The notes: generated by a model not told the origin, from the letters alone. A DNA stretch of 64,000 bases from Sphingomonas sp. (GCF_019635455.1 NZ_JAHBZJ010000007.1:62001-126000), one strand, 5' to 3'. Shown: positions 34,530-43,501, counted from the first letter of the stretch. Made by a program: numbers and translations.

Positions 34530-35725
34530 CGCCCGCCAAAGCCCTGCGGTGCCGGCGAGACGGTCACCGTGGTCCCGCCGCGAATTTCCTGCACCTCCAG
34601 CGCGCGTTCGGCCACGCCGTCGCGACCGAAGCGGAACGCGCCGTCAAGGCCCGCGAACCCGTCCCGATCGATGAGGCGCGCCGCCGGGAAATTGTTTCCC
34701 GGCCGCCAGTCGCGCGCGATTCGCACGGTGAGCAGCACCGCATCATAGCCCAGCGTCGACAGGCGGTAGGGGGCGGCGCCGAACCGGGCGCGGTATTTCG
34801 CGGCATATTGGCGATAATAGGTGTCGGAGACGCTGGCGAACCACGCGCCGTTCAGCGCGGTCATTCCGCCAATCCCCGAATCGCTGTTCCACAATTCGGT
34901 CCCCAGCACGCGCGCGCCGGGATTGGCGCGGCGGATGCCCGGGACGGCAGTGACCGCGCCGGTCGCGGCGTCGGCGATCAGCACCGCCTGGAACGGGTTG
35001 CGGGCAAGCCGGGCGATCGCTTCGTTCATCGATGCGGCGCCGCGGTTGTAGCTTTCCAGCGCGGTGACGCGTCCGCCAACGCCTTCGACCGCGCGCAGGA
35101 AGGTCGTCGATGCGCGCTGCCCGTACAGGCCCGTCGGCATCAGCCCGGCAAAGTCGGTGATGCCGCTGCGGCTGGCATAATCGACCACGCGCTCGATCGA
35201 CTGGGACGGGGCGTAGCCCATGATGAAGGTGCCGTTTCCGGCGGCATCGACATCGTTGGAAAAGCTGAGCACCGGAACGTCGGCCCGGCGTGCCAGCGGG
35301 GCGATCGCCCGCGCGTCCTCCGCCAGCAGCGGGCCGAGGATCAGCTTGTTGCCGTCCGCCAGCGCGCGGTTGACCGCCGCCGTCGCGCCCAATGCGGTAT
35401 CATAGGTGGTGATGCGGATATTGTTGGCCTTGGTATCCAGGATCGCGAGCTGGGTCGCGTTGGCCAGGCTGCGGCCGACGCCGCCATTGACGCCGGTCAG
35501 CGGCACCAGCAGCGCGACTCGGTGGCGCTGCACATCCTCTTCGGGCAGTCCGGGACGAACCGGCGTGGGTGTCGGACGACTCGGGCCGACCGGGCCGGGA
35601 TTGACCGGCGGCGGTGGCGGCGCGGAGGGACGGACGCAGGCGGACAACGCCATCGCCCCCGCGATCACCGCGTTGCGGACCAACGTAGCGATGCCCCGTT
35701 GCCGTTTCGATGCTGCCTCTGCCAT
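34526..35725 (-). CDS. LpoA-like penicillin-binding protein activator lipoprotein
   Basis: 399 residues. A signal peptide with lipobox LSAC (Cys30) and a Pro-rich linker (about 33-60) precede a periplasmic-binding-like fold (RVALLVPLTGVNGGVGRSLANATQLAILD onward), as in the C-domain of LpoA (YraM). It lies 12 bases from divergent rsmI with yraN following, the same neighbourhood as yraM-yraL-yraN in E. coli. It lacks the long TPR N-domain of E. coli LpoA, as is usual outside Gammaproteobacteria. Activation of a class A PBP is inferred. Confidence 0.85.
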   Translation of the reverse strand: MAEAASKRQRGIATLVRNAVIAGAMALSACVRPSAPPPPPVNPGPVGPSRPTPTPVRPGLPEEDVQRHRVALLVPLTGVNGGVGRSLANATQLAILDTKANNIRITTYDTALGATAAVNRALADGNKLILGPLLAEDARAIAPLARRADVPVLSFSNDVDAAGNGTFIMGYAPSQSIERVVDYASRSGITDFAGLMPTGLYGQRASTTFLRAVEGVGGRVTALESYNRGAASMNEAIARLARNPFQAVLIADAATGAVTAVPGIRRANPGARVLGTELWNSDSGIGGMTALNGAWFASVSDTYYRQYAAKYRARFGAAPYRLSTLGYDAVLLTVRIARDWRPGNNFPAARLIDRDGFAGLDGAFRFGRDGVAERALEVQEIRGGTTVTVSPAPQGFGGR

Positions 35726-35737
35726 GACACGTCCCCG

Positions 35738-36571
35738 ATGACTTCTGTTCTTGCGCCTGGCCTCTATATCGTCGCGACGCCAATCGGCAATCTCGGCGAC
35801 CTGTCTTCCCGCGCTGCTGACATACTCCTGAACGCCGATATCGTTGCGGTGGAAGATTCGCGAGTGACCGCCGGCCTGTTCCGCCACCTTGGCGCGAAAC
35901 GGCCGATGACCCCCTATCACGATCACAATGCGGAGGCGGTCCGCCCTGGCCTGGTCGCGCGGATGGCGATGGAGGCGGTGGCGCTGGTGTCCGACGCCGG
36001 GACGCCGCTGATCTCTGATCCCGGGTACAAGCTGGTGCGCGACGCGCGCGCGGCGGGGCATATGGTGACCACCATCCCCGGCCCCTGTGCGGGCATCGCC
36101 GCGCTGACGCTTGCCGGCCTGCCCACCGATCGCTTCCTGTTCATGGGCTTCCTGCCCAGCAAGCAGCAGGCGCGCGCGGATGCCATCGCCGAAATCGCCG
36201 CGATTCGCGCCACGCTCGTCTTCTACGAAAGCGGGCCGCGACTGTCCGCCGCGCTGACCGCGCTGGCGGCGGGGCTGGGCGACCGGGAAGCGGCGGTCGC
36301 GCGCGAGATCACGAAGAAGTTCGAGGAATGCGTGACCGGATCGTTGACCGGCCTTGCCGCGCGCTATGACGCCGCCCCGCCCAAGGGCGAGATCGTGATC
36401 GTCGTCGCCCCGCCCGGGGAGGCGCCGCCCGCATCGGCGGAGGACGCCGACGCGGCGCTGGCCGAGGCGCTGACCCGCTTGCCTGCGTCGAAGGCGGCGG
36501 GCGAGGTGGCGAAGAAGCTGGGGCTGGACCGCAAGGCGCTTTACGCGCGGGCGATGGAGATGAAGCGATGA
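35738..36571 (+). CDS. rsmI: 16S rRNA (cytidine1402-2'-O)-methyltransferase
   Basis: 277 residues. Tetrapyrrole-methylase fold with LYIVATPIGNLGDLSSRAADIL, ALVSDAGTPLISDPGYKLV, TIPGPCAGIAALTLAGLPTDRFLFMGFLP and the C-terminal KKLGLDRKALYARAME. Methylates C1402 in the ribosomal P site. The ATG is 12 bases from the divergent LpoA-like start, so each promoter must lie in or over the other gene. Overlaps yraN by four bases. Confidence 0.96.
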   Translation: MTSVLAPGLYIVATPIGNLGDLSSRAADILLNADIVAVEDSRVTAGLFRHLGAKRPMTPYHDHNAEAVRPGLVARMAMEAVALVSDAGTPLISDPGYKLVRDARAAGHMVTTIPGPCAGIAALTLAGLPTDRFLFMGFLPSKQQARADAIAEIAAIRATLVFYESGPRLSAALTALAAGLGDREAAVAREITKKFEECVTGSLTGLAARYDAAPPKGEIVIVVAPPGEAPPASAEDADAALAEALTRLPASKAAGEVAKKLGLDRKALYARAMEMKR

Positions 36572-36921
36572 GGGACCGCCGCGCCGCAGAGCAATCGGGG
36601 CGCGACGGCGAAACCCGTGCCGCCTGGTATCTGCGGCTGCGCGGATGGCGCATCCTCGACCGTCGCGTGCGCACCCCCGCCGGCGAGGTCGATCTGGTCG
36701 CCAAACGCGGTAAGCTGGTCGCCTTCGTCGAGGTGAAGACGCGCAAGTCCGCCGCCGAACTCGACTTCGCGATCGATGAGCGTCGCCTGTCGCGCGTCGC
36801 CGCTGCGGCCGAATATCTCATGCCGCGCTATGCGGCGAACGGCGAGGACATTCGCGTCGATGTGCTGCTGCTCGCCCCCGGGATCCGCCCGCGCCATATC
36901 GAGAATGCCTGGATCGGGTGA
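36568..36921 (+). CDS. yraN: UPF0102 (YraN) nuclease-like protein
   Basis: 117 residues. Restriction-endonuclease-like core: GEVDLVAKRGKLVAFVEVKTRK gives the D-ExK acids and lysine. N-terminus GRDGETRAAWYLRLRGWRILDRRVR is family-typical. Translationally coupled to rsmI (ATGA). Function unproven; a Holliday-junction-type nuclease role has been suggested from the fold. Confidence 0.93.
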   Translation: MRDRRAAEQSGRDGETRAAWYLRLRGWRILDRRVRTPAGEVDLVAKRGKLVAFVEVKTRKSAAELDFAIDERRLSRVAAAAEYLMPRYAANGEDIRVDVLLLAPGIRPRHIENAWIG

Positions 36922-36964
36922 CAAGTCGCCCCGGCGTCCCTACCTGCGCTGAAGTCCGGCACCG

Positions 36965-37028
36965 GCCCACTCCCCCACCCGGCCACCCAACGGTGGCGTG
37001 ATATGGGTGGCCGGGTGGGGGAGTGGGC
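36965..37028 (+). repeat. 25-bp perfect inverted repeat in the gshB leader
   Basis: Arms 36965-36989 and 37004-37028 are exact complements with a 14-base loop; a G.T wobble and two more C-G pairs extend it outward to 28 pairs. The inner stem tip CCGGCCACCC is shared with the hairpin before infC. It starts 44 bases after yraN and ends 48 bases before the gshB start codon. No U-tract follows. Confidence 0.75.
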
Positions 37029-37063
37029 TGGAACCGCATCCGCGCAAGCGGATCAAACAATGC

Positions 37064-37078
37064 AGGAGATCCCGCTTG
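37064..37078 (+). promoter_or_regulatory. Ribosome binding site supporting a TTG start for gshB
   Basis: AGGAG at 37064-37068, seven bases before TTG at 37076-37078. The next ATG in frame lies eight codons further, inside the conserved N-terminal strand. Confidence 0.65.
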
Positions 37079-38032
37079 TCGCTTACCGTCGCCGTCCAGA
37101 TGGACCCGCTCGATTCGATCAATATCGCGGGCGATTCGACCTTCGCGCTGATGCTGTCGGCGCAGGCGCGGGGACACCGGTTGTTCCACTATGCGCCCGA
37201 GGCGCTGAATTATGCCGACGGGCGGGTGTGGACGCGCGCCCATCCGGTGACGGTTCAGCGGGTCGCGGGGGATCATTTCAGCGTCGGCGATCCGGTGAAG
37301 CTCGATCTGGGCGAGGAGGCGGACGTGGTGCTGATGCGACAGGACCCGCCCTTCGACCTGGGCTACATCACCGCCACGCACCTGCTCGAACGCATTGCGG
37401 ACCGGACGCTGGTGGTCAACGACCCGGCAAGCGTGCGCAACGCGCCGGAAAAGGTGTGGGTGCTCGACTTCGCGCGCTTCATGCCGCCCACCCTGATCAC
37501 CCGCAGCCATGAGGAGGCAAAGGCGTTTCTGGCGACGCATGGCGCGATCGTCGTCAAGCCGCTGCACGGCAATGGCGGCAAGGCGATCTTCAAGATCGAT
37601 GCCGACGGCGCCAACCTCTCCTCGCTGATCGAGGTGTTCAACACCGCCTATCGCGAGCCGCATATGGTCCAGGCGTTCCTTCCGGAAATCGCGAAGGGCG
37701 ACAAGCGGATCGTGCTGGTCGATGGCGAGGTCGCGGGCGCGATCAACCGCCTGCCGGGGGAGGGGGAAATCCGCTCCAACCTCGCGGTCGGCGGCAGCGC
37801 GGCGAAGACCGAACTGACCGCGAAGGAGCGCGAAATCTGTGCGGTGCTGGGGCCGGAGCTGAAGCGGCGCGGGCTGATCTTCGTCGGCATCGACGTGATC
37901 GGGGGGGAGTGGCTGACCGAGATCAACGTGACCAGCCCGACCGGCATCGTCGCGATCGACCGGTTCAACGGCACCGACACCGCGGCGATGATCTGGGACG
38001 CGATCGAGGCGCGGGTCGCGGCGCGCGCCTGA
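37076..38032 (+). CDS. gshB: Glutathione synthetase, TTG start
   Basis: 318 residues. ATP-grasp ligase joining gamma-glutamylcysteine and glycine. Start S-L-T-V-A-V-Q-M-D-P-L-D-S-I-N-I is the standard GshB N-terminus. NDPASVRNAPEKVWV, VVKPLHGNGGKAIF and FVGIDVIGGEWLTEINVTSPTGIVAI (metal ligands) are intact. The start codon is TTG with a good AGGAG; E. coli GshB is 316 residues, supporting this start. A strong hairpin precedes it. Confidence 0.95.
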   Translation: MSLTVAVQMDPLDSINIAGDSTFALMLSAQARGHRLFHYAPEALNYADGRVWTRAHPVTVQRVAGDHFSVGDPVKLDLGEEADVVLMRQDPPFDLGYITATHLLERIADRTLVVNDPASVRNAPEKVWVLDFARFMPPTLITRSHEEAKAFLATHGAIVVKPLHGNGGKAIFKIDADGANLSSLIEVFNTAYREPHMVQAFLPEIAKGDKRIVLVDGEVAGAINRLPGEGEIRSNLAVGGSAAKTELTAKEREICAVLGPELKRRGLIFVGIDVIGGEWLTEINVTSPTGIVAIDRFNGTDTAAMIWDAIEARVAARA

Positions 38033-38065
38033 TCCTTTGCGCTGGGGACGCGTTGCCTTCATCCC

Positions 38066-38665
38066 GTGACCGAATTCATTCTCAACCTGATCGCCTGGGG
38101 CGGCTATGTCGGGATCTTCATCCTGATGACGCTCGAAAACGTCTTCCCGCCTATCCCGTCAGAGGTCATCATGGGATTTGGCGGCATGGCGGTGGCGCGC
38201 GGGGACATGGCGATGACACCGCTGTTGCTGTGGGGGACCGCCGGGACCGCGCTCGGCAATCTGTTCTGGTACGCGGTCGGGCGCTGGATCGGCTATCACC
38301 GGCTGAAACCGATCGTCGATCGCCATGGCCGTTGGCTGACGATGACGTGGCACGACGTCGAGGCGCTGCACCGTTTCTTCGTCCGGCATGGCTGGTGGAT
38401 GGTGTTCGTCGCTCGCTTCATGCCGACCTTTCGCACGATGATTTCGCTGCCGGCGGGCATGGCGAAGATGGGCCTGCCGCGATTCCTGATCGCGACCTTT
38501 GCCGGCAGCGCGATCTGGAACGCGGTGCTTGCCTATGCCGGCCTGATCCTGGGGTCGCGCTTTGGACAGGTGCAGGATTATGTCGGGCCGGTCGCGATCG
38601 CCTTCACCGTCGCGATCATCGGCATCTGGCTGTGGCGGGTGGCGCGGTGGAAGGCGCGCGATTAG
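38066..38665 (+). CDS. DedA family membrane protein
   Basis: 199 residues from a GTG. Helical membrane protein with the DedA motif ENVFPPIPSEVIMGFGGMA (about 24-42) and the conserved RFMPTFRTMISLPAGMAKM (Arg residues and GxxRM-like, about 118-136). DedA proteins handle undecaprenyl phosphate or phospholipid flipping and membrane homeostasis. Ends in a four-base overlap with convergent xerC. Confidence 0.92.
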   Translation: MTEFILNLIAWGGYVGIFILMTLENVFPPIPSEVIMGFGGMAVARGDMAMTPLLLWGTAGTALGNLFWYAVGRWIGYHRLKPIVDRHGRWLTMTWHDVEALHRFFVRHGWWMVFVARFMPTFRTMISLPAGMAKMGLPRFLIATFAGSAIWNAVLAYAGLILGSRFGQVQDYVGPVAIAFTVAIIGIWLWRVARWKARD

Positions 38666-39555
38666 GCGCGCGGATGCGCGTTGCGATAGACGTCGAGCAG
38701 GTGCGCGGCATCGACGGCGGTATAGATTTGCGTGGAACTGAGGCTGGCATGGCCGAGCAGTTCCTGAAGCGCGCGCAGGTCCGCGCCCCGGCCCAGCAGA
38801 TGCGTCGCAAAGCTGTGGCGCAGCGCGTGCGGGGTCGTCCGCGCCGGCAGCCCCAGCCGCACCCGCGCCGCGCGCACCGATCGGCGCACGATCGCCGGTG
38901 ACAGCGGCCCGCCGCGCGCCCCGCGAAACAGCGGCGCGTCGGGCGCCACGCCCCAGGGGCAGCGCGCGACATAGTCCTCGATCGCCGCGCGCACCTGGGG
39001 CAGCAGCGGCACCATGCGGGTCTTCTCGCGCTTGCCGGTCACGCGCAGAGTCGGCCCCAGCGGCAGGATCGCGCCGGTCAGCCCCAGCGCCTCGCCGATC
39101 CGCAACCCCGCGCCATAGAGCAGCAGCAGCACGGCCAGGTCCCGCGCGCCGATCCACGCTTCGCGGGCGTCTTCCGCCACCTCCTCCGCCAGCGCCACCG
39201 CCTCGTCCGGGGAAACCGGGCGGGGTACGCCTTTCTTTACCCGTGGCCCGCGCAGCCGGGGCAGGTCGCGATCCCCGCCGCCGGCGAATTTGAGGAATGC
39301 GCGCACCGCCGACAATTCGCGCGCGGCCGACACGTTGCCGATCCCCTGACCCCGGCGATGGGCGAGGAAGGCGCGCAGGTCCCCGGCCTCGACCGTCGCC
39401 AGCGCGGCCGCATCGACCGTGCGCCCCCAGTGACCGGTCAGAAAGGCGATCAGCCGGATCGCCGCGCCTTCATAGGCCCGCACGGTATGCGCCGACCGCC
39501 GACGATCGCGCGCCAGATGCTCGGCGAACCGCAGCGGCAGGGGAGGGTGCTCCAT
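38662..39555 (-). CDS. xerC: Tyrosine recombinase XerC-like
   Basis: 297 residues. Core-binding SAM-like N-terminus (10-100) and catalytic domain with Arg152 (YGAGLRIGEAL), Lys175 (GKREKTR), His243 and Arg246 (HALRHSFATHLL), His269 (LLGHASLSSTQIYT) and Tyr278. Length and motifs match XerC, which resolves chromosome dimers at dif. No att site or integrase context is near, so a chromosomal housekeeping role is likeliest. No dif site seen here. Confidence 0.92.
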   Translation of the reverse strand: MEHPPLPLRFAEHLARDRRRSAHTVRAYEGAAIRLIAFLTGHWGRTVDAAALATVEAGDLRAFLAHRRGQGIGNVSAARELSAVRAFLKFAGGGDRDLPRLRGPRVKKGVPRPVSPDEAVALAEEVAEDAREAWIGARDLAVLLLLYGAGLRIGEALGLTGAILPLGPTLRVTGKREKTRMVPLLPQVRAAIEDYVARCPWGVAPDAPLFRGARGGPLSPAIVRRSVRAARVRLGLPARTTPHALRHSFATHLLGRGADLRALQELLGHASLSSTQIYTAVDAAHLLDVYRNAHPRA

Positions 39556-39609
39556 TCGAGGACTCTAACATGCTTCAACGACGTGACGAATCCGCTAAAT
39601 GCGGACGGC

Positions 39610-40329
39610 ATGAGCCAGTCCGACAGCCACGGCGTGCGTATCGCCTATCACCATAGCGAGGGCGAAGGCCCCACCATCGTCTTTCTGCCCGGCTATGCCT
39701 CCGACATGAGCGGGACGAAGGCGCTGGCGATCGAACAATGGGCGCGCGACGCGGGCCGCGCCTTTCTGCGCTTCGACTATGCCGGTTGCGGCGAGAGCGA
39801 GGGCCGGTTCGAGGACCAGACGCTGACCAGCTGGCGCGACGATGCGCTGCTGCTGATCGACGAACTGGTCGAGGGGCCGGTCGTGCTGGTGGGATCGTCG
39901 ATGGGCGGGTGGATCATGCTGCTGGTGGCCAGGGCGCGTCCGGAGCGGGTCGCGGCGCTGGTGGGCATCGCCGCCGCGCCCGATTTCACCGATTGGGGAT
40001 TCGATCAGGAGCAGAAGATGAAGCTGCTCACCGATGGCCGGCTGGAGCGGCCGTCGCAATATGGCCCTGAGCCCATGGTCACCACCCGTGCCTTCTGGAG
40101 CTCGGGCGAATCGAACCGGATGATGCACGGGCCGATCGATCTGTCGATGCCGGTGCGGTTGATCCATGGCCAGCGTGATCCCGATGTCCCCTATACGCTC
40201 AGCGTGACGCTCGCCGGGTTGCTGCGTTCAGACGATGTGCAGACTGTGCTGGTCAAGGATGGCGATCACCGCCTGTCCCGCCCGCAGGACATCGCCCTGA
40301 TCCTGCGCGCCATCGAGGATGTCTGCTGA
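39610..40329 (+). CDS. Alpha/beta hydrolase
   Basis: 239 residues, no signal peptide. Nucleophile Ser97 in VGSSMGGW, acid in HGQRDPDVPY and His in DGDHRLS. The layout FLPGYASDMSGTKALAIEQWARDAGRAFLRFDYAGCGESEG resembles the ABHD10-like thioesterase/esterase group. Substrate unknown. First gene of a same-strand run (hydrolase, TPR, gloA, gloB, sodC). Confidence 0.88.
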   Translation: MSQSDSHGVRIAYHHSEGEGPTIVFLPGYASDMSGTKALAIEQWARDAGRAFLRFDYAGCGESEGRFEDQTLTSWRDDALLLIDELVEGPVVLVGSSMGGWIMLLVARARPERVAALVGIAAAPDFTDWGFDQEQKMKLLTDGRLERPSQYGPEPMVTTRAFWSSGESNRMMHGPIDLSMPVRLIHGQRDPDVPYTLSVTLAGLLRSDDVQTVLVKDGDHRLSRPQDIALILRAIEDVC

Positions 40330-40333
40330 TCCC

Positions 40334-41071
40334 ATGATTTCACTGTTGGTGCTTGCCCAGGCTGCCGCCGGCCCTCCCGCGCCGGTGCAGAAGCGCTGGG
40401 AGGATTGCGTCGAGCTGGCGATCGGCGACCCGGTGCGCGGCATTGCGGAGGCGCAGCGCTGGAACCTGGCCGGTGGCGGATTCCTGGCGCGCCAGTGTCT
40501 GGGAATGGCCTATGCGGCGCAGCGGCGCTGGACGAGCGCGGCCGGCGCGTTCGAGGCGGCCGCGCGCGAGGCGGAGGTCGCAAAGGATACACGGGCATCG
40601 AAATACTGGTCGCAGGCGGGCAATGCCTGGATCGCGGCGGCCGAGCCGGTAAAGGCGCGCGCGGCGCTCGACGCGGCGCTTGCCGCGGCCACGCTCGCTG
40701 GCTTGGAACTGGGTGAGGCGCATCTCGATCGCGCCCGCGCGCTGGTGGCGACCGGCGATCTCGCCGGTGCGCGCCGCGATCTCGACAAGGCGGTGGTCGA
40801 GGCGCCGGCGGACCCGATGGTGTGGCTGCTCTCCGCCACGCTCGCCCGCAAGATGGGCGACCTGGCGCTGGCCCAGCGCCATATCGCCGAAGCGGTGAAG
40901 CGTGCCGCCGACGATGCCTCGGTGCAGCTGGAGGCGGGGAATATCGCCCTGCTGTCCGGCGATCAGGCGGCGGCCAGGGTGGCCTGGCAACGCGCGGCAC
41001 AGATCGCGCCCGGCACGCCGCAGGGCGCGTCCGCGCTCGCCGCGCTCCGCCAATTCGATGGCGCGCAATAG
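40334..41071 (+). CDS. Secreted TPR-repeat protein
   Basis: 245 residues from the ATG at 40334 (an ATG at 40319 would add five). Short hydrophobic leader ([13 protein letters not shown]), then TPR-like helix pairs from about 20 to 240 ([51 protein letters not shown]). Probably periplasmic, binding another protein; partner unknown. Four bases after the hydrolase stop, so cotranscribed. Confidence 0.82.
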   Translation: MISLLVLAQAAAGPPAPVQKRWEDCVELAIGDPVRGIAEAQRWNLAGGGFLARQCLGMAYAAQRRWTSAAGAFEAAAREAEVAKDTRASKYWSQAGNAWIAAAEPVKARAALDAALAAATLAGLELGEAHLDRARALVATGDLAGARRDLDKAVVEAPADPMVWLLSATLARKMGDLALAQRHIAEAVKRAADDASVQLEAGNIALLSGDQAAARVAWQRAAQIAPGTPQGASALAALRQFDGAQ

Positions 41072-41120
41072 ACTCTCGCGCCGGACCGCCTATCTCTGGG
41101 GTCAACCACAAGAGGGCGCG

Positions 41121-41573
41121 ATGAAATATCTGCACACGATGATCCGGGTGGCCGATCCCGACGCGACGATCCGCTTTTTCGAACTGGTGGGTCTGAGGGA
41201 AGTGCGGCGCATGGAAAGCGAGAAGGGGCGGTTCACGCTCATCTTCCTCGCCGCGCCCGGGGATATCGAACGCGACGGCGAACGCGCGCAGGCGGAGGTC
41301 GAACTCACCTATAACTGGCCGCCAAGCGACGGCAGCGCGCCGGAGGAATATGCCGGCGGTCGCAATTTCGGCCATCTGGCCTATCGGGTCGATGATATCT
41401 ACGCGACGTGCCAGCGGCTGATGGATGCGGGGGTGACGATCAACCGCCCGCCGCGCGACGGGCATATGGCGTTCGTGCGCAGTCCCGACGGCATCTCGAT
41501 CGAACTGTTGCAGGACGGCCATCTCGATCCCGCCGAACCATGGGCGTCGATGCCGAACACGGGCAGTTGGTGA
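41121..41573 (+). CDS. gloA: Glyoxalase I (lactoylglutathione lyase)
   Basis: 150 residues. Converts the methylglyoxal-glutathione hemithioacetal to S-lactoylglutathione. The four metal ligands of the bacterial enzyme are present: His5, Glu61 (VELTYNW), His85 (NFGHLAYRV) and Glu128 (SIELLQ). Overlaps gloB by one base, giving the complete two-step glyoxalase pathway; gshB is nearby in the window but not in the operon. Confidence 0.92.
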   Translation: MKYLHTMIRVADPDATIRFFELVGLREVRRMESEKGRFTLIFLAAPGDIERDGERAQAEVELTYNWPPSDGSAPEEYAGGRNFGHLAYRVDDIYATCQRLMDAGVTINRPPRDGHMAFVRSPDGISIELLQDGHLDPAEPWASMPNTGSW

Positions 41574-42301
41574 TGATCGAGGTCGTCGGCATCCCGGCGC
41601 TCAGCGACAATTATATCTGGCTGGCGCATGACGATGGCACGGGCGAGACGGTGGTGATCGACCCGGCACAGGCCGATCCGGTGCTGGCGGTCGCCGAAGC
41701 GCGGGGGTGGAAGGTCGGCGCGATCTGGAACACCCACTGGCACCCCGATCACACCGGCGGCAACGCGGCGATCAAGGAAGCGACCGGCGCGACCGTGATC
41801 GCCCCGCGCGCGGAGGCGGAGCGGATCCCGACCGCCGATCGGCTGGTCGATGAAGGCGATGTCGTGATGCTCGGAAAGGTGGCGGCACGGGTGATGGCGG
41901 TGCCGGCCCATACGGCGGGCCATATCGCCTATCATCTGACCGATGCGCACATCGCCTTTGTCGGCGACACGCTGTTCGCGATGGGCTGTGGCAGGCTGTT
42001 TGAGGGGACGGCGGAGCAGATGTATGCGAACATGCAGCGGCTGGCGGCGCTGCCCGGCGACACGCGGGTCTATTGCGCGCACGAATATACCGAATCGAAC
42101 GGCCGCTATGCGTTGACCGCCGAACCGGACAATGCCGCCCTCGCCGAACGGATGCGCGACGTCGTGGCGCTCCGGGCAAAGGGGCTGCCGACCGTTCCAA
42201 CGACGATCGCGCTCGAACGCGCGACCAATCCGTTCATGCGCGCGACGAGCGCGGCGCAGCTTGCCGAACGCCGCGCCGCCAAGGACGCTTTTCAGGGCTG
42301 A
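41573..42301 (+). CDS. gloB: Hydroxyacylglutathione hydrolase (glyoxalase II)
   Basis: 242 residues. Metallo-beta-lactamase fold with THWHPDHTGGN (about 44-54), then AHTAGHIAYH, FVGDTLFAMGCGRLFEGT and CAHEYTESN with the remaining metal ligands. Hydrolyses S-lactoylglutathione to lactate. Start ATG overlaps the gloA stop (TGATG). Confidence 0.95.
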   Translation: MIEVVGIPALSDNYIWLAHDDGTGETVVIDPAQADPVLAVAEARGWKVGAIWNTHWHPDHTGGNAAIKEATGATVIAPRAEAERIPTADRLVDEGDVVMLGKVAARVMAVPAHTAGHIAYHLTDAHIAFVGDTLFAMGCGRLFEGTAEQMYANMQRLAALPGDTRVYCAHEYTESNGRYALTAEPDNAALAERMRDVVALRAKGLPTVPTTIALERATNPFMRATSAAQLAERRAAKDAFQG

Positions 42302-42304
42302 TCC

Positions 42305-42329
42305 GGAACGATCCCGCCCCCCGCTCATT
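42305..42329 (+). promoter_or_regulatory. Weak EcfG-like promoter upstream of sodC
   Basis: GGAAC at 42305-42309, 16-base spacer, CATT at 42326-42329 (consensus CGTT, one mismatch), 30 bases before the sodC ATG. It begins three bases after the gloB stop, so sodC could be induced independently of the glyoxalase genes. Confidence 0.35.
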
Positions 42330-42359
42330 GCACGGACATATCCGAAAGGGAGAGAAGAC

Positions 42360-42959
42360 ATGTTTCGACACGGATGCGCGATCGCCGGCCTGGCACTGAT
42401 GACCACGGCATGCGGATCGCCCACACCCAGTCAGAATGTCGGCGAGACCGATGTGACGATGCCGGCCGAACCCACCGCCATGGACAATGCGATGGCGATG
42501 GATAACGCGATGGCGGGCGGCGAAACCGCCACCGCCGCCTTGCGAAAGGCGGACGGCACGCCCGCCGGCAGTGCCACCGCGACCACCACCGCCGACGGAT
42601 TGAGCGTTACCGTCGCGGTGACCGGCATGACCCCGGGCGATCATGGCGTCCATGTCCATATGACCGGCAAGTGCGACGCCCCCGATTTCAAGAGCGCCGG
42701 CGGCCATTGGAACCCGTCGAACATGAAGCATGGCCTCGACAATCCCGCCGGATCGCATGCCGGCGACATGCCCAATCTGAAGGTGGCGGCGGACGGCAGC
42801 GGCTCGCTGACCTTCACGCTCAAATCGGGGACGATGGCGCAGCTGATGGATGCCGATGGCTCTGCCTTCGTGGTCCATGCCGGCAAGGACGATCAGAAGA
42901 CCGATCCGTCCGGCGACAGTGGCGACCGGGTCGCCTGTGGCGTCTTCAAGGCCGCCTAA
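42360..42959 (+). CDS. sodC: Cu/Zn superoxide dismutase lipoprotein
   Basis: 199 residues. Signal peptide with lipobox TTAC (Cys18). A linker with repeated MDNAMA units (about 39-52) leads to the SOD domain. Copper ligands HVHMTGKC, the bridging GGHWNP His, zinc ligands in KHGLDNPAGSHAGDMP and the last copper His in FVVHAGKDD are all visible, with the disulfide cysteines. Periplasmic superoxide defence. AGGGAG precedes the ATG. Four-base convergent overlap with thpR. Confidence 0.93.
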   Translation: MFRHGCAIAGLALMTTACGSPTPSQNVGETDVTMPAEPTAMDNAMAMDNAMAGGETATAALRKADGTPAGSATATTTADGLSVTVAVTGMTPGDHGVHVHMTGKCDAPDFKSAGGHWNPSNMKHGLDNPAGSHAGDMPNLKVAADGSGSLTFTLKSGTMAQLMDADGSAFVVHAGKDDQKTDPSGDSGDRVACGVFKAA

Positions 42960-43501
42960 TCGGTTTCATCGTCAAGCGGGTAGCGGGCGACCGCGCTGTA
43001 GGTCGCCCCGCCCTTGCCGAGTTCGCTTTCGAACAGCGTGAAATGCGCGACGCGGAACGGCGCGCTCGACAGCGAGGCATGTGCCGCCACGAATCGATCG
43101 ACATGCGCCGACCCGCCCGACAGCCGGGCCAGCGTGATGTGCGGCAGATAGGCGCGCCGTTCGGGGGCGAGGCCGATGCGGACGAGCGCCTGATCCAGCT
43201 TTCGGTGAAGCGCCGCGAGGGGCGCCTGCGGGGCCACCCCGGCCCAGATCGCGTTGGCGCGCCCGCGCGTGTCGAACAGCCCGCACCCCGCGAGGCGCAG
43301 GTCGGGCAGCGGGGATCGGACCGATCCCAGCACCGCGGCGATATCGTCGGCGGTCCGACGATCCACCTCGCCGATGAAGCGGAGCGTCAGGTGCAGCTGA
43401 TCGTCATCCTGCCACCGGGCGCGCGGAATGCCGCCCATCATCGCCAACAGACGGGAACGCACCATGCGCGGCGGGCGAAGGGCGACGAACAGGCGGTGCA
43501 T
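42956..43501 (-). CDS. thpR: RNA 2',3'-cyclic phosphodiesterase (LigT/ThpR)
   Basis: 181 residues. The 2H phosphoesterase motifs HLTL (about 37) and HITL (about 120) are intact, with RFIGEV between them. Hydrolyses 2',3'-cyclic RNA ends; also known from in vitro 2'-5' ligation. Upstream region is shared with the divergent BI-1 gene. Confidence 0.93.
   Translation of the reverse strand: MHRLFVALRPPRMVRSRLLAMMGGIPRARWQDDDQLHLTLRFIGEVDRRTADDIAAVLGSVRSPLPDLRLAGCGLFDTRGRANAIWAGVAPQAPLAALHRKLDQALVRIGLAPERRAYLPHITLARLSGGSAHVDRFVAAHASLSSAPFRVAHFTLFESELGKGGATYSAVARYPLDDETD

Noticed and set aside
38662..39555. XerC-like recombinase as marker of a mobile element
   Set aside because: Length, motifs and neighbours (dedA, gshB) fit housekeeping XerC; no flanking repeats or cargo genes.
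42471..42520. Repeated ATGGACAATGCGATGGCG units in sodC as a mobile or CRISPR repeat
   Set aside because: In frame and encodes a linker (MDNAMA) in the lipoprotein; ordinary tandem codon duplication.
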